A stretch of DNA of 64,000 nucleotides, taken from Cerrena zonata. Its lineage: Eukaryota > Basidiomycota > Agaricomycetes > Polyporales > Cerrenaceae. Below, piece by piece: positions 32,943-45,979 of the stretch (positions within the stretch are counted from its first letter, which is position 1; each line of letters begins with the position of its first letter). The stretch spans positions 496,001-560,000 of the forward strand of contig JASBNA010000021.1 of assembly GCA_038087015.1 (NCBI GenBank), in the 5' to 3' direction. The translations under genes were made by a program, and so were the position numbers. The notes below the pieces were generated by a model, which was not told the origin of the DNA, did no database searches, and was given only the letters and a program-made list of their open reading frames with translations.

Positions 32943-34532
32943 GCCTGCTTGAATGAGAGTACAGAATGAATGCAGGGAGGAACTCGATGACAAGGACAGG
33001 TATGCAGTCGAATTCAGTACTCTGGGTTGGACGTTGAGAGCAGGTACAAATATTCTGCTGCATTTTGAAATACCAAGTCATTAGAGTTGCATTACGTAAG
33101 CAATTCATTCATTTAAGCAATTGACGGTCGTCGACTCACCTCGAACTCGCTCCTTCTCTTGGTAACTTTGATTTATAATTACATATGTACGGTGGTAATG
33201 TGAATGCTGTTCATAACATGATGAACATCATGTTGTCTTTACTTTACTGATTCGGAAATGCCGCCGCTGCACTGAAGCTTGAAGGTTGAAGATCAACTAA
33301 ACGATCGACGTCGACAAAGAAATTCGGGACAATTCGGACGTGTGTATGCAGACTGTATCTCAATACGAAATGTAGTGTGATATCCTGGTTAGTAGAGACT
33401 TCATCTGAAAAAGAGACCGTGTGCTGACTGAATGTCTATTGAAGTATGTTGATTAGATATAGTGATGTACCCAGAATATTATAGGTTCTTGTGAACACCT
33501 ACTGCTTTGCTTCCCCTCTGAACGTTGAACCTCAATATGATTGCCGTCTTTCTTGTCGCAGTGCTCTCGGGACCTTAATTGGCTACTCATGCACTGTTGC
33601 TAGGCTACCGCTTCAGGTTATCAGTCCTCCTCTCGATATTCATGAAAACCACGGTGACGTCGTATCAATCGGTAAGAGGCAACGCTGACGTCTTATTTAG
33701 GATGGGATGAATTTCCTATTCGTGACACAGATGCGGTGAAGCCTGCAAAAAAAGGCCTTGTTCATGTGTTTTGGGATTTGAGCCTGCACGCTCCTTGGAG
33801 AAAGCCGTGAAAGAATGACATGGGTATCGCAGCCGGATAGGTGTGCAGCGAAAAAGAGGATCTACGTGTTGATAGGGACACTGGAAATTTCTACGTTTTG
33901 AGTGCGTGAATTCAACTCCTGAAAAGACTATTTATCTCATTTTACTCCATGGAATAGGTTCTACGTCTACAATCGTTGTTCCTTCCGTAATTTTGAACTA
34001 ACCAATGATTCCACCTTCCTGACGCTGGGGCGACTAAATCGAGTATGCTATGAAAAGATTCATTCCTTATCCTTCCTTTAGGTGATATCGCCCTCGTTCG
34101 ACTTTAGCCTTGGTGGAATTTCATCGATATTTCCGGAAACAATCCCACAGATCCCGCTTCTATTTGTAGAAGGTCTTACACCGATAACACCTCGGGGAAT
34201 GATGGCTTACTTTTCCCACAGCTTTAAAGAAAGGAAACTGTCCTGCCAAACCGACCTCGACTCCAAAATATTCTTCTCGTAACTCTCTTCGTTCTGAATG
34301 CATACCTGGGATGTCTCTCATGGTTTCCGGGCCCCGCGAGAATATCTTTGGTCGTGGTCAGTGGTGTGTTCAATGTTCAATTATTCTAAGCTCGACCCAC
34401 TGGAATATGAGACCACTGACAATTTCTAGGCTTCTCCTGCTACTCTACTTATTAACGCATAATGCTCCTCATGAGGGAGCGTATACCCTCCTAACATCAC
34501 ACCAAGCAAACACTTTACTTTGATTCCAAAAA
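32943..34532. other. Divergent intergenic region
   Basis: About 1.6 kb between the antiporter and the SDR gene, carrying both promoters. No supportable gene. A CT-rich run with TATTAACG lies near 34430-34465, shortly before the SDR start. Confidence 0.45.
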
Positions 34533-35780
34533 ATGTCTACTCGCACAGCAATCATCACAGGCGCTGCTCAAGGAATGGGCGAAGCTATTGCTGTCCGTTT
34601 TGCCGACGAAGATATCAATGTTGTCCTATTCGATATTAGAGGGAAGGAGGCTCTCCTTGAAGGAGTGGTGAAGAAGGTTGAAGCCAAGGGCAGGAAAGCC
34701 TTTTACTTTGTCGGTGATGTCACTGTCGAGAAGGACATTGAAGATGTTGTTGCAAAGACCGTCGCTACATATGGTGGTCTCGATGTTGTGAGTTTCAAAA
34801 TATAATGGTCTTGATGGATAGTGTCCGACTAATGAGTTTGATTTCAATAGATGGTAGCCAATGCTGGTATTCTTCAGCAGAGGGCTCTCATAGACTGTAT
34901 GGATTTTCGTTCTTGAGACCATGTACTTCTCATCTTGACTCGAACCTGACAGCTACAACTGAGGATTTCAACCGGATTATGGGTGTAAATACCCTGGGCG
35001 TTATGCTTTGCTACAAGCACGCAGCCCGCCAAATGATCAAGCAAGGCCGAGGTGGCAGAATCATCGGTATGGAAATTCCATCATTGCTATGTGGTCTAGT
35101 ATTTATTCGGCATTGTAGGAGCTTGTTCGATCTCGGGGAAGCAAGGTAACAACCTGAAACACACTTGGCTCGGAGACGGGTAGAACTAAAAGATATTTGA
35201 CTAGGACTTCCTGATGTTGCACTGTACACAGCCTCCAAGTTCGCTGTGCGTGGGTTGACTCAGACCACAGGTATGCTTTCATTAACGATCTAATATCGTT
35301 AAAGGACTAAGTTCTTCGGTGATTCGTAGCTCTTGAACTTCAGAAATACGATATCACTTGCAATGCCTATTGCCCGGGTATGATCCTAACGCCTATGCGT
35401 AAGTGATACGGAATATCATTATTGTTTTGCATTCTTAAACCCTTGGCTTCGGTGCGCTTCTTACTCCTTTTACTGCAGTTGCACACCCCGATGACGATAA
35501 ACATGGCGGACTTGGCTCCGTGGTCATGATGGTCAGATTCATTTCTCGATTTTTAAAATGTGACCCTGACTGAACTGTCGGATGCAGGCTGACAATGTTC
35601 GACCCGGGACTAAAGCTGCCCAACCGAACGTCGTTGCTGAGCTCGTTGCATATCTTATTAAGCCTGAAGCACATTTCATGACAGGTGAGTATTCTTTTTG
35701 TCTCATGATATTCCTACGTGGATCCATAATGGTATGCAGGGCAGTCAATCAGCATCAACGGTGGCTTGTTTTTCGATTAG
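34533..35780 (+). CDS. Short-chain dehydrogenase/reductase (SDR)
   Basis: Spliced gene whose exons join cleanly. Exon 1 has the Rossmann glycine motif TGAAQGMG (residues about 9-16) and the acidic residue of FDIRG. NAG of MVANAGILQQ follows, then STTEDFNRIMGVNTLGVMLC, ACSISGKQG with the catalytic Ser, YTASKFAVRGLTQTT with the Tyr-xxx-Lys pair, NAYCPGMILTPM, and the final GQSISINGGLFFD typical of SDR C-termini. Classical SDR of about 265 residues, close in wording to fungal acetoin/diacetyl reductases and 3-oxoacyl-ACP reductase-like enzymes. Substrate not determinable from sequence. The Asp after the second strand suggests NAD(H). First ATG chosen, preceded by an A-rich leader. Confidence 0.85.
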
Positions 35781-36633
35781 AAGCAAGGGTGACTTTAGCA
35801 AGAACACATTGTATAGTATCTCCAGGGTTCTCTTATCTGAATAACACAATAACTGTATTGTACAACATACCGATCCCTGAAATGTTCGCCATGCGACGAG
35901 TGTGCTCTTGTTTGGCCGCGTGCGACTTAGTTTGGGCGGAGTATGTCGGAAGCAGAAATCCATGCGGCCGTGATGGCCGCTCGATGTCGAACCAAACTCC
36001 ACTCTCACCCGCCTTCTCGTTCGTTTCATGATGCAGTTCCCCGACGTCTTTCTTCTGGTATTGGCTCGGACATATGACTGATAAGCGATCCTGACTGAAT
36101 ATCACTATGTCGGATGTTCTTTGACTGCGAACCCACACTGACGCCCAATCAAGCATCTTTGTATCAGACTCGGACATCTTGAATTCAATGACTGGTTCTC
36201 AGGGTTCCGAAATGCCTTTTGCTCTTGGCCCAATTGTTTCTAGCGTAGGGTCCTTGTCACTGGTCGACAGCTATAACTCTAAGGAATCCAAACATAGCAT
36301 GTGCATCGCTAGGCCCCAAAGAATGGAGATGACCGTCTACAGAAGCAGTACTACAAGGGTACATCGGCGCCAGTTCGCATGTCAGAGTGACGAGGGCGGG
36401 GTTTTCACAGAAACCCATCACACGTTCCTCGCGCCCGATGCGATGAATTATGGCCTTAACCATAATAATGCCAACAAAGACTCATAAACGCTCCGTGTTT
36501 CATGGAAAGCCAAGAGGCGTCGCTACCTGTATATATATCGCTTAGTTCAAGCTTTATATTTCTCTCCCTAAGAACCCTTCACGCCTCTGACGACCTGTTT
36601 ACGATCCCTTTGACTTCACGTCCACGAACAACC
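35781..36633. other. Intergenic stretch
   Basis: 3' flank of the SDR and promoter side of the DUF2235 gene. A TATATATA at about 36530 precedes the start by about 100 bases. No other gene supported. Confidence 0.45.
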
Positions 36634-38590
36634 ATGCCCAATGCTAAGCAACCCCAGATTTTCCTCACAGGCAATGATATTATCCCGCCCACTAATGTCA
36701 AGAGAGCAAGAACATTGGTTCTATGCTTCGACGGTACTGGAGACCAGTTCGACAATGATGTATGTGCAGTTGTTCCTAGGGCTTTGTATCCCGTGCTAAA
36801 TGCTACACTTGCAGAACTCCAATGTAGTCCAGCTCTTTTCGATGCTCCAGAAAGACGACCACACCGAGCAGATGGTTTACTACCAGGTAATCTTGGTTTC
36901 TGTGATTACCCTTGCCCGCCCAGATTTATTTCGTATCCATAGGCTGGCATTGGTACCTATACGGTCCCTGAGATTGTTACCCCTATCATGTCCAAGGTGT
37001 CGCAAGCCATGGACGAAGCGGTTGCCTGGAACTTGGACGCCCATGTCATGGGTAAGTTCGCGCTACATGTGATATTTAGAGAGAACGTTCCTAACTAATT
37101 CTATTCTTACTGACAGATGGCTACAAGTTCCTGATGGAGACCTGTACGTAGTCCCTCATCGTAGGACATGACAGATTCTAACGTTCTCAACAGACCAAAA
37201 CGGAGACAAGATCTGTTTGTTTGGATTCTCGCGAGGCGCGTACACCGCTCGTTCACTGGCTGGAATGATCCAAAAGGCGGGTATCATGCTTAGTGGCACA
37301 TCGTTAGTAAAACTAACTTACGGTGTTCAGGTTGGCCTTCTCCCTGCCGGTAACCATCAACAAGTCCCTTTCGCATACAAGATGTATACTCGAGCTTCGG
37401 CAAAGGGCTGGAAGCAGAGCGCAGCTTTCAAGAAAGCCTTCTCAATTGATGTTGATGTCGAATTCGTTGGTGTCTGGTAAGCATGACGTCTGCATCACAG
37501 AAGCTACTCCACTTATTCATATGGCAAAATGAAGGGATACCGTCTGTTCGGTAGGATTAGTCGCCAAACGTTTACCATTTGTCTCGTCCAACAGCGCCAT
37601 TCGTTATTTCCGACATGCTGTCTCGCTCGATGAACGCCGAGCTAAGTTCAAAGCTAATCTCTATAACCGACCCACGGAGGAAGAGACCAAGCTTGGTGTC
37701 CAGCGTGGAGAGATGCCCAAGTCCGGGGTCTCTGCTAAAGTGGGCGTGACGGAAGTATTCCAAGAATGGATCGACAAGACGAAGAACGGTGCCCAACGAG
37801 AAGAACAGAAACAGATGCAACACGAGCAAGAGTTCAGCCAATCCGATGCTGATTCTTGCGAGACTGACACTCTCGAAGTTTGGTTCGCTGGATGCCATTG
37901 CGGTATGTGCTGTCGTCTCTGGCGTCATGCTATGCATATTCATTTCTGATTCATTGAACTCTTGTAGACGTCGGCGGTGGCTCTGTTCCGAATGATACCC
38001 CACATAACTTGGCTCGGATTCCTCTTCGCTGGATGATTCGACAATGCTTCCTTACCAACACTGGTATTCGTTTCCACTCATCGGCGCTGAAGAAGATTGG
38101 CATAGACCCTGCCAGTCTGTACCCCATTGTTCAAACACGACCTGCACTGTCTTCTTTCAAGCCTACCCACAAGCGCGGGGTCACCGACGCTACTCTGGTC
38201 GATGCCGACATAAACGAGATCTCCGATCGGACCATTACAGAGGAAGATGAAGATGTGAAGGATGCCCTTTCGCCTATTTACGATCAGCTCGCAATCAAAC
38301 CTGCTTGGTGGGCATTGGAGGTTCTTCCTCTGACACAACGCTATCAACGTGACGATGATACGTGGGTTGAGAAGAGGATGTAAGTGTCCCTCGTCTTCTT
38401 CATCGCTTTGTGATTCTGACCTGTGTAATTGCTCAGTATGAATTTTGGAAAGGGGCGTGTAATCCCTCAACAGGCACTAGGATTCAACGTCCATCGTACC
38501 GTAAAGATCCGAATGGAAGCCAAGGACCTCAAAGGAGGCAAATACGTCCCAAGAGCTCGTTTCACCTGTGAACCCACGTGGGTTGACTGA
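36634..38590 (+). CDS. DUF2235 alpha/beta-hydrolase
   Basis: Spliced gene. [17 protein letters not shown], then [34 protein letters not shown] and [20 protein letters not shown] give the DUF2235 order. GFSRG is the Gly-x-Ser-x-Gly nucleophile elbow of the hydrolase. Later [51 protein letters not shown] (catalytic His/Asp area) and [12 protein letters not shown] are present. The final exon has a conserved NFGKGRVI and ends PTWVD. The family includes bacterial Tle1 phospholipases. Fungal members are uncharacterised predicted lipases or esterases. The region between the DUF2235 core and the C-terminus is unusually charged (about 60 residues, Glu/Gln/Lys). No break seen. Confidence 0.9.
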
Positions 38591-39036
38591 GCTCTACTCT
38601 CAGGTCTTGTTCCAATGTTTTGACGATACCCGATTTCTACTATTTGTTACCGTATCCGGATTCTAATGTTTTTACGAGCATAATGTTTACTTCATGTTTT
38701 ACTATTCCACGACTAACGAGGGAGTGATAGGTCGTCAGTCCGGTGCTCTCGGTGCTCTCTATCCGAAGTGACTCGCTAACACGAGTATGTTGCAGGGTCC
38801 ACAACATGTGGCCTTCCGTTCTTGGACGATGGAAGGTTTATATAACCTTCTGTTTTCTATTGTATCCCTTATGCGGGATAGTCTCGGTCCTGTGGATGTA
38901 TGCTGAGTAGAATGCGGTGAAGTCGTTTTGCATCGCCTTATCGTACCGAGCTCTGTACCTATGATGAGTCCAGCAGTGCGTGTAAGTGTTTACCTTGAAC
39001 TTCTTTCCCTTTCCTTCCATCATCAGCCACTCCGCT
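38591..39036. other. Intergenic stretch
   Basis: Between the DUF2235 gene and the first CAX gene, same strand. Nothing recognised. Confidence 0.5.
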
Positions 39037-42001
39037 ATGACCAGCACTGTAGTAGAGACGAGCAACAGTAAGTGATCCCTCTGATCCTGTAACATCGACT
39101 AACATCTTCTAGCAGAACTTGATTCAGTGCCACCGCTTCAGAATGGTCGAGCAATCAAGCTTTCCAATCCGCCGAGACCTGATCGCTCTCTGAACAATGG
39201 ACGATTAGGCTCTGCGTACGCACCATCAGCTTGGAGGAAAGGTTCGCCATTGGAAATGTTGACCGTTCTTGATCGTCGTGCTTGACATATTCTCAGGCGA
39301 TCACCCTACACTCAACAGTGCCCCATACCGATCAGCTTCTTCACTTCCGAATTTCCCTGAGCCTTATACTCCCCCACCACTGCTTCCTAGGGCACAAACG
39401 TTTAGAAGTACAACTTCTGCAACAAATGTGATACGGGGGATTCGGAGAACGTTGAGCATTCAGATGCAGCCGGAACATCCGTTACAGCCTCCACCATCTA
39501 TATGGCGTGGCTTAGGAAACATCTTGATGGGTTCTTGTATGCGGAAGGATTTGTTATATGTTCTTGGGCTTATTCAGGTTCATCCAGGGCTTAATGTACT
39601 TCTCGTGTGCCTGCCAATATCAGTATGTTTCGTCTCCTTGGTATTATTGCTATTAGCTCATATATCATCTCTAGTGGAGTTTAAGATTCACGGTGGACAT
39701 GCCGCCATTAGTATTCACTTGTAAGAGCGGTTCTTACTCTGTCAAGAAGGTCACAACTGAATACACGGGCATTCCTAGTTCTGTTCCTGACTGCTCTTCC
39801 CCTCGGAAATGTACGTCCTATGACATCCTACGCTCGATGTATGCTAACATGTTGCTCAGCTAATCGGACATCTTACTGAAGACCTTAGACTGCGAGTCAA
39901 ATCTTCCTTGGGGATCTGGATTGCGACCACTATGGTGAGAGGAGCGTTCATTTTCAAGGGTAATACAATCTTATTTCTGTTTTGTACTTGAATATAGGGT
40001 AATAGGTACGTCAGGTGTGACCACCAAGAATAAATTTGACTCATCTTGGTTTAGTGTTGAATTGATATCTGCGGTACGAGACAAAATCGAACTTCTATCA
40101 CTTTGTGACGTTTGCTGAATACTTAATTTCTCCAGATCGTGGCTGTCCGTAATTGTGAACTGAAGGTTGTTCAGTCATCACGTAGGTTCTATTCTTGAGA
40201 AATTGAAAGACCAATTAACCTGATCGAAACAGTTATGGGAACTATGTTGGGCAATCTACGTACGACTAGACGTTGGCTAAGAAGCAGAGCTAATGTTAAC
40301 ATAATCTTCTCCGCCAGTGTTGATTCTAGGCATATCCTTCACGGCTGGTGGAACTCTGTATGACCACCAATCCGTAAACTTCGGTATGTTTTCCCGAGTG
40401 ATTCTTCCTCTGTTCATACTGAAGAGATCAATAGACATGGCCCAAATCAATTCCTCCCTCCTCGTATTAGCCACGATAGCTATCGTTCTTCCAGCCGCAT
40501 TTCATTTTTCTGTCAGCGGGCAACTCGCAAACCCCGCTGAAGGGGCTGCCATTCTACATATGAGTCACGCTGTAAGTACCTCCCTGTAACGCTCTGACCT
40601 CAGAAAATTCATGTACCACTTTACAGGCTGCCGTGATTCTGATCTCACGTATGTCATACTTGTGTTATTCTTCCCGACTGTATTTAACACTTTGCAGTCT
40701 ATATGTTTTATCTCTTATTCCAGCTATTCTCCCATACGTCCATCTACGCTGATGGTGATACCCTACAAACACCATCCATACCTCTGAAGGTTCTAACATC
40801 ATTATCACCCAACCTAAATCTCAAGGCAGAACATGATGATACCCCTGATACTGTCTCAAGTAGTGCCACATGCGTCGATGCTGTGGTGATGCATGTAGGG
40901 AGCAGCACAGACGAAGACTCAAAAGTGGATAATACCCAAGGACATACGCTTCGCAGACGTCGTACGCAAGATGCAGAAAATGGTCCAATGGAAATTGTAA
41001 TCCCTGTCCCCCCTAGTACCATTGATCCGGAATCAGGAGGAAGCGTAGGATCTCCACAAGATCACAGCTCCCCACAGCTGTCTTTACCCGTCGTACTTAG
41101 TCTACTGGCAATTGTCATTGCGGTATGTTGAGCCATTCCCAGACACAAAGTTGAAATCTCATGGAAAATTGGCTCGGACTAGTTGACTGCCGTCACTCTG
41201 GAGTGGCTTGTGCAGTCTATTGGAGATATAACTGCGTCTGGTCGTATTAGTCGGGAATGGATTGGTTTGATATTGTTGCCTATTCTCAGCGGCAACACCG
41301 CTGGTACGTAGAGTCCGTTCACTAGCATAATATTCCACGCTAACAACATTACGAATAGAACGATTGAAATCGATTACTATATCTGTGCGAGACGAACTCA
41401 ACTTGTGTATCAAGACTGCTATAGGTTCTACCATCGTGAGTGAGATATACTACCCGAAGTTAAATATCACTAATCTGAAGCAACTAGCAAATGGCTCTCT
41501 TCATATCCCCGTGAGTAGACCTTGAAAACCATCAAAACAAGGTACGACTAACCTCCAAACAGATTGGTTATGTGTATTGCATGGGGTCTTGGGAGACCGC
41601 TCACCTTTCTGTTTGACCCCTTCGAATGCATTGTACGTGTCAAGTGTTACACTTCGAAATATTCACTAACATATTTGGATTGGTGGATAGGCTCTGTTCT
41701 TTAGCGGTAAGTCTGTAATATGTTTCAATCAAACATGCGTAACTAACTACAAATCAGTCATGCTACTGAATTATATTCTAGCGGATGGCCGGACAAATTG
41801 GTTCGAGGGAATGATCCTTATCCGTATGTCACCCTCAATACAGTCTGTTAACTATGCTAATAATTATCTAGACCTCTACATTCTCGTTGCTGTGGCCTTC
41901 TGGTTCTATCCTGGTAAGAACTAGCCCGTAACCTCAATATTGGGACCATACTCATCTTAAGGCCAGGTACCAACCTGACGGATGGAATGCTGCGATGCTA
42001 A
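39037..42001 (+). CDS. CAX-type cation/H+ exchanger, first of a tandem pair
   Basis: Many short exons. A polar N-terminal tail (MTSTVVETSN..., then RSASSLPNFPEPYTPPPLLP) precedes LNVLLVCLPISWSLRF, TALPLGNLIGHLTEDLRLRV and the first CAX signature TMGNSVELISAIVAVRNCEL plus VVQSSLMGTMLGN. Then come HMSHAAAVILISLYVLYLLF, a long acidic cytosolic loop (about 130 residues), and the second repeat EWIGLILLPILSGNTAERLK, SVRDELNLCIKTAIGSTIQM and YILVAVAFWFYPGTNLTDG. CAX proteins load Ca2+ (or Mn2+) into the vacuole using the proton gradient. In the second signature the usual GNAAEH reads GNTAER, an Arg for the His. An 8-nt exon at 39998-40005 supplies Gly-Asn and part of Ser. Stop at 41999-42001. Confidence 0.8.
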
Positions 42002-42761
42002 TCAATACGACCTCGTATACGAACGAGTACCCTTACCTTCGCTTCACAAATTGTTTAATTAGTTAATACTCGGATTTTGACACTACAGTTACCTACATTG
42101 TTCAAAGTGAACTCGCATTCCAGCTCTACGATACATTGATAAACAAACGGAATGTAATAAAACTTAGATTAGCCACCCGGATGCCATGCCGAGATCAAAC
42201 TCCGCCGTAAGCGGTGGCCCTACCAACGTCGGCATGAGTCTGTCAAACTGTGGACAGTGGTTGATAGATCGCCGTCACTGTCAGATTTCGAAGCATGCTG
42301 ACCTCACTTCGACTTTCCTGTGATATCTCCATACTCTCAGTCAAACCTGTGCTGTCGCACTCAATCCTCAATTAACTGTTCCGTGTCGGAGCTCACTATA
42401 TTGTAGCTAAGAAGGTGGGCTATTTATACACGCAACAACCAGAGAAAGCACTGAGGGAATACTCTTGAAAGGTGAAGAACACCGAAGGGGTGTCAAAGCC
42501 CGGCGTTGTAATAGTAACTTAGTTACATATCTCGGATCTATTACAACATCCATGTCACGCTCAAATCCGGCAAAGGAGTTTCAAATGGTTAAGTACAAGT
42601 TTCAAGCTTTAAAATCGATCATCATCCGCACCCCTTACACACAGCATCTCCGAGTCAATCATGCGTGCTGTATTCTTGACAACCTCAATGGTGACGATCA
42701 CACGTTTCAATTAGTATAAATCCTGCGACTCCATCTCTTGAATCATTCATTTCCTTACAAT
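42002..42761. other. Intergenic stretch between the two CAX genes
   Basis: About 760 bases with promoter of the second copy. No gene, RNA or repeat supported. Confidence 0.5.
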
Positions 42762-45210
42762 ATGTCAACAAGCATAGGCCTAATGAACATCTCGAGCTCT
42801 TCTTCGCGTATTCAAAACCGCCCCGCTACCCCAGAACCTGATTCGTACAATGAAACACGGCTCCCAGAAACATCGATAGAAATCCAGAGGCAAGATGGAA
42901 GTCTGACCCGAGTGTCCTCTAGACTCTCTGATATCTGTCATGCTTTAACCATGAATCTCACCCCTGAGCGACCTCTCGGACGGGTACCACCATTGACAAC
43001 TGGAGTAGTTTCATTAATGAGGTGTTCATGTGAGCATATACGTCCGCGACGCTTGTTCAGATTTATCCTGATGGAGACGACAGGGATCAACACATTATTA
43101 ATAATTGTCCCAATTGCTGTAAGCTGCTTTAGACCCAGTACAAATATCTGCCAATTTATCTCGAAGGATTTAGTGGGCACTTCATTTCATCAAGGCAACT
43201 CCGAAAGTTACCTTCCCATGTAAGCACATAACGCATATTAAATACGTGTCGACTTATCATCATCAAGGTCTTTATCTTGCGGCTATACCACTTGGTAATG
43301 TAAGAAATCTTCCCTTTTTCCGATGTATCAGCTCAGACCACTCTATTAGTTAATAGGGATCTTGACCGAAGTTATGACATTACGCACAAAGAAGAGCCTG
43401 GGAATATGGATCTCAAATACTATGGTAAACACACATTTAATATATGATATTGTTGAACTAGGTCTGAATGATTCATAATATAGGGTAATAGGTGTGTTTA
43501 CATGAACCGTCAATCAAGATATCGACTCATGTTTGTTTCTCAAGCGTGGAGTTTATATCGGCAGTAGGTCTGTTATTATGTAAGTTTCTAATAGCGAGAC
43601 TTACGCTACATGCGAGATAATTGGAGTGAGAAATTGCGAGCTTCGAGTCGTCCAATCGTCACGTAAGTGTCCCTCGCCTCCAACCGAGCAAACAGTAATT
43701 GAACTGTACACCAGTTATAGGTGCGATGCTCAGCAATCTGTGTAGGTGTGGGGCGTGGGTCGCGTTGGGTGTACGTCCTACTCACTTAATTAATAGTGCT
43801 CATATTGGGAATATGTTTGTTTTCTGGAGGTATGCAATACTTGGAGCAGGGATTTGACATCAGTAAGTGCATACATACACCTATGCTGGAGTCGCATTTT
43901 TATCTCTATTTATAGGCATGTTCCAGATGTACTCTGTAATCCTGCAGATAACTGTAATCGCCGCGTTAATCCCAGCTGCTTTCAACTATCTCGCTGGTCC
44001 ACGATTCCCTAATGTTATTATACAGGCAGAGCTACTTCAGATAAGTCACATCGTATGTCATGTATATCTTATCTGGATTGAATATGTCATTGACATCTTA
44101 ATGTAAATTCAATCTAGGTTGCAGTGATCCTGTTATTTCGTGAGACTAATAACCTCTAACACTCATGGATATTGAATGACCAATTTGAGTTTAGTCTACT
44201 TTACGTTTGTCTTCTTCCAATTGCACTCTCATGCCCAAATGTATTGCGAAGTGGAAAGAAAGGGTAAACGCTTTACCACAAAAAACAACCCGACTGGTAT
44301 CATCGTTGATGAGCAGGAGGAGATACTTCCTATGCTCTCAGTAAGGGTCGCATTATTGTTTCTCGTACTGATTATTGCTGTGAGCAGATATTCTCTTTAT
44401 ATTATAAAGTTATTTACGCTCATGTCACGGTCATAGTTAACGGTTGTGACGTTGGAGTTTCTAGTAATATCCATAGGTGATTTAACGGCAAGAGTGGATA
44501 TCAACAAGCAATGGATTGGTTTGATCCTTCTACCACTTCTGAGTGGCAATACAATGGGTGAGATCCCAACTGCATACAAGAAGAACGAGGATACAAACGA
44601 TCTGGCAGAGCGCTTCAAGTCCGTTACAGTCTCCATGAAAAACAAGGTAGACCTCTGTATGGAGCAAGCCCTTGGGTCGTCAATTGTATGTTTCATCTTT
44701 TCACATTCTACTCGGTGTTATTGCTTATGAATTCTTTCTGTAGCAAATAGCCATTCTAGTTATTCCGTGAGTAGTCCTTATGGCAGTCTCAATTATCATT
44801 GTTCAAGGTAGTACAGACTTGTCACAGTCATAGCATGGATGATGGAGAAACCACTCATGCTTTCGTCTGATCCTTTTGAATCTATTGTGAGTTCAAACTG
44901 TAATTGAGCTTCGGAATGCTCATTTTGACTTTTGTAGGTATTGTTTTTTAGTGGTAAAAATTTGGTTTATAAACACAAATGCCCTGGCTGATATACTTTA
45001 CCAGCTTCAGCACTAAGCCGTATTTTGGCTCATGGAAAGACGAATTGGCTCACAGGAGCTCTATTGATCAGTGAGTAAGATAAAGTATCTAGATGTTTCG
45101 TTCCACTAAAATACATTGTAACAGAGCTATATCTTCTCATAGCTATTGTATATTGGTTCCATCCTGGTGCGGCGATTTCAGTCTTGCAATTCATAATTAT
45201 GGTCAGTTGA
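42762..45210 (+). CDS. CAX-type cation/H+ exchanger, second of a tandem pair
   Basis: Paralogue of 39037-42001 with the same exon pattern. N-terminus MSTSIGLMNISSSSSRIQNR, then NTLLIIVPIAW-type first helix, NTMGNSVEFISA, VVQSSLIGAMLSNL, SGGMQYLEQGFDI, SVILQITVIAALIPAAFNYL and LQISHIVAVILL. The cytosolic loop is much shorter than in copy one (about 40 residues). The second repeat reads KQWIGLILLPLLSGNTMERF, SMKNKVDLCMEQALGSSIQI, KTNWLTGALLIKLYLLIAIV and YWFHPG. Again the GNxxEH histidine is Arg. The 8-nt exon GGTAATAG recurs at 43484-43491. Presumed vacuolar Ca2+/H+ exchange, possibly altered specificity. The end is taken as TGA 45208-45210. A splice at the final PG would move it. Confidence 0.75.
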
Positions 45211-45979
45211 CCTCGCATTAGGCGTAGATACCGCAGAGTTGTCCTTCGAGTGTACTGTTGTGCACGCATTTGGTAAGGTAGAGAAGTAGATAGATAGTGA
45301 ACTTAGGGAGAATTCACACGGGCTTTTATACGTCTTTAGAGTGTGAACGGAACGGCTACGGTACTACGAGAGGAACAGATCATGGAAAACATATAGAAGG
45401 TAAACGGAGATAAAATAATATATGGAAGGATAGTGGAAGAGGTCAGTCTGAAACCAGGAGCGATGTGGGTGGCGGTCTCGGAAGAAATGGGGAGCTTGGA
45501 GACGAAGAAAATAGAATAACGATCTAGGAAACACGTAATTTGTAAGGAATGGGGGTCTGCCCGGATATATATATTAATGAGTGCCAGCGTGTGGCACCTA
45601 CGTGACTGGCTTTTCATGAGTCTGTAAAATGTAGTTACATCAGTTGTCGCAGAGAATGGATGCAGGCTAGGGTGAGTCTCAAACTTATGAGTATTCTGTA
45701 AAAATTGGGGACTGTTCAATATGGGTGACGAAGGTTGCTCGCTCACGCGTTACGTCGGGGTTTCCGGCTTGCTATACGGTAGCATGTTAAACATTGATTC
45801 CATCGGAGATCCGAAGACTTAGCTATGCGATGAAGTGATGTCATTTGCCAGAATCCGTGCATTGAAATACAAGGGATTATTGATCAGCTGCGATATACCA
45901 GGGATAAAAGAAGGAGATATGAAATAAGAACGGAGAAGTACGGAAAATATACATATCGCCATGTTCTAGAATCGCGATA
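45211..45979. other. Convergent intergenic stretch
   Basis: Between the CAX copy and the checkpoint-like gene. A 136-codon minus-strand frame (45336-45746) has no recognised motif and was not accepted as a gene. Confidence 0.4.

Noticed and set aside
45336..45746. 136-codon minus-strand frame between the CAX and checkpoint-like genes
   Set aside because: Low-complexity Ser/Thr-rich reading without family resemblance or splice context. It lies in a convergent 3' region.
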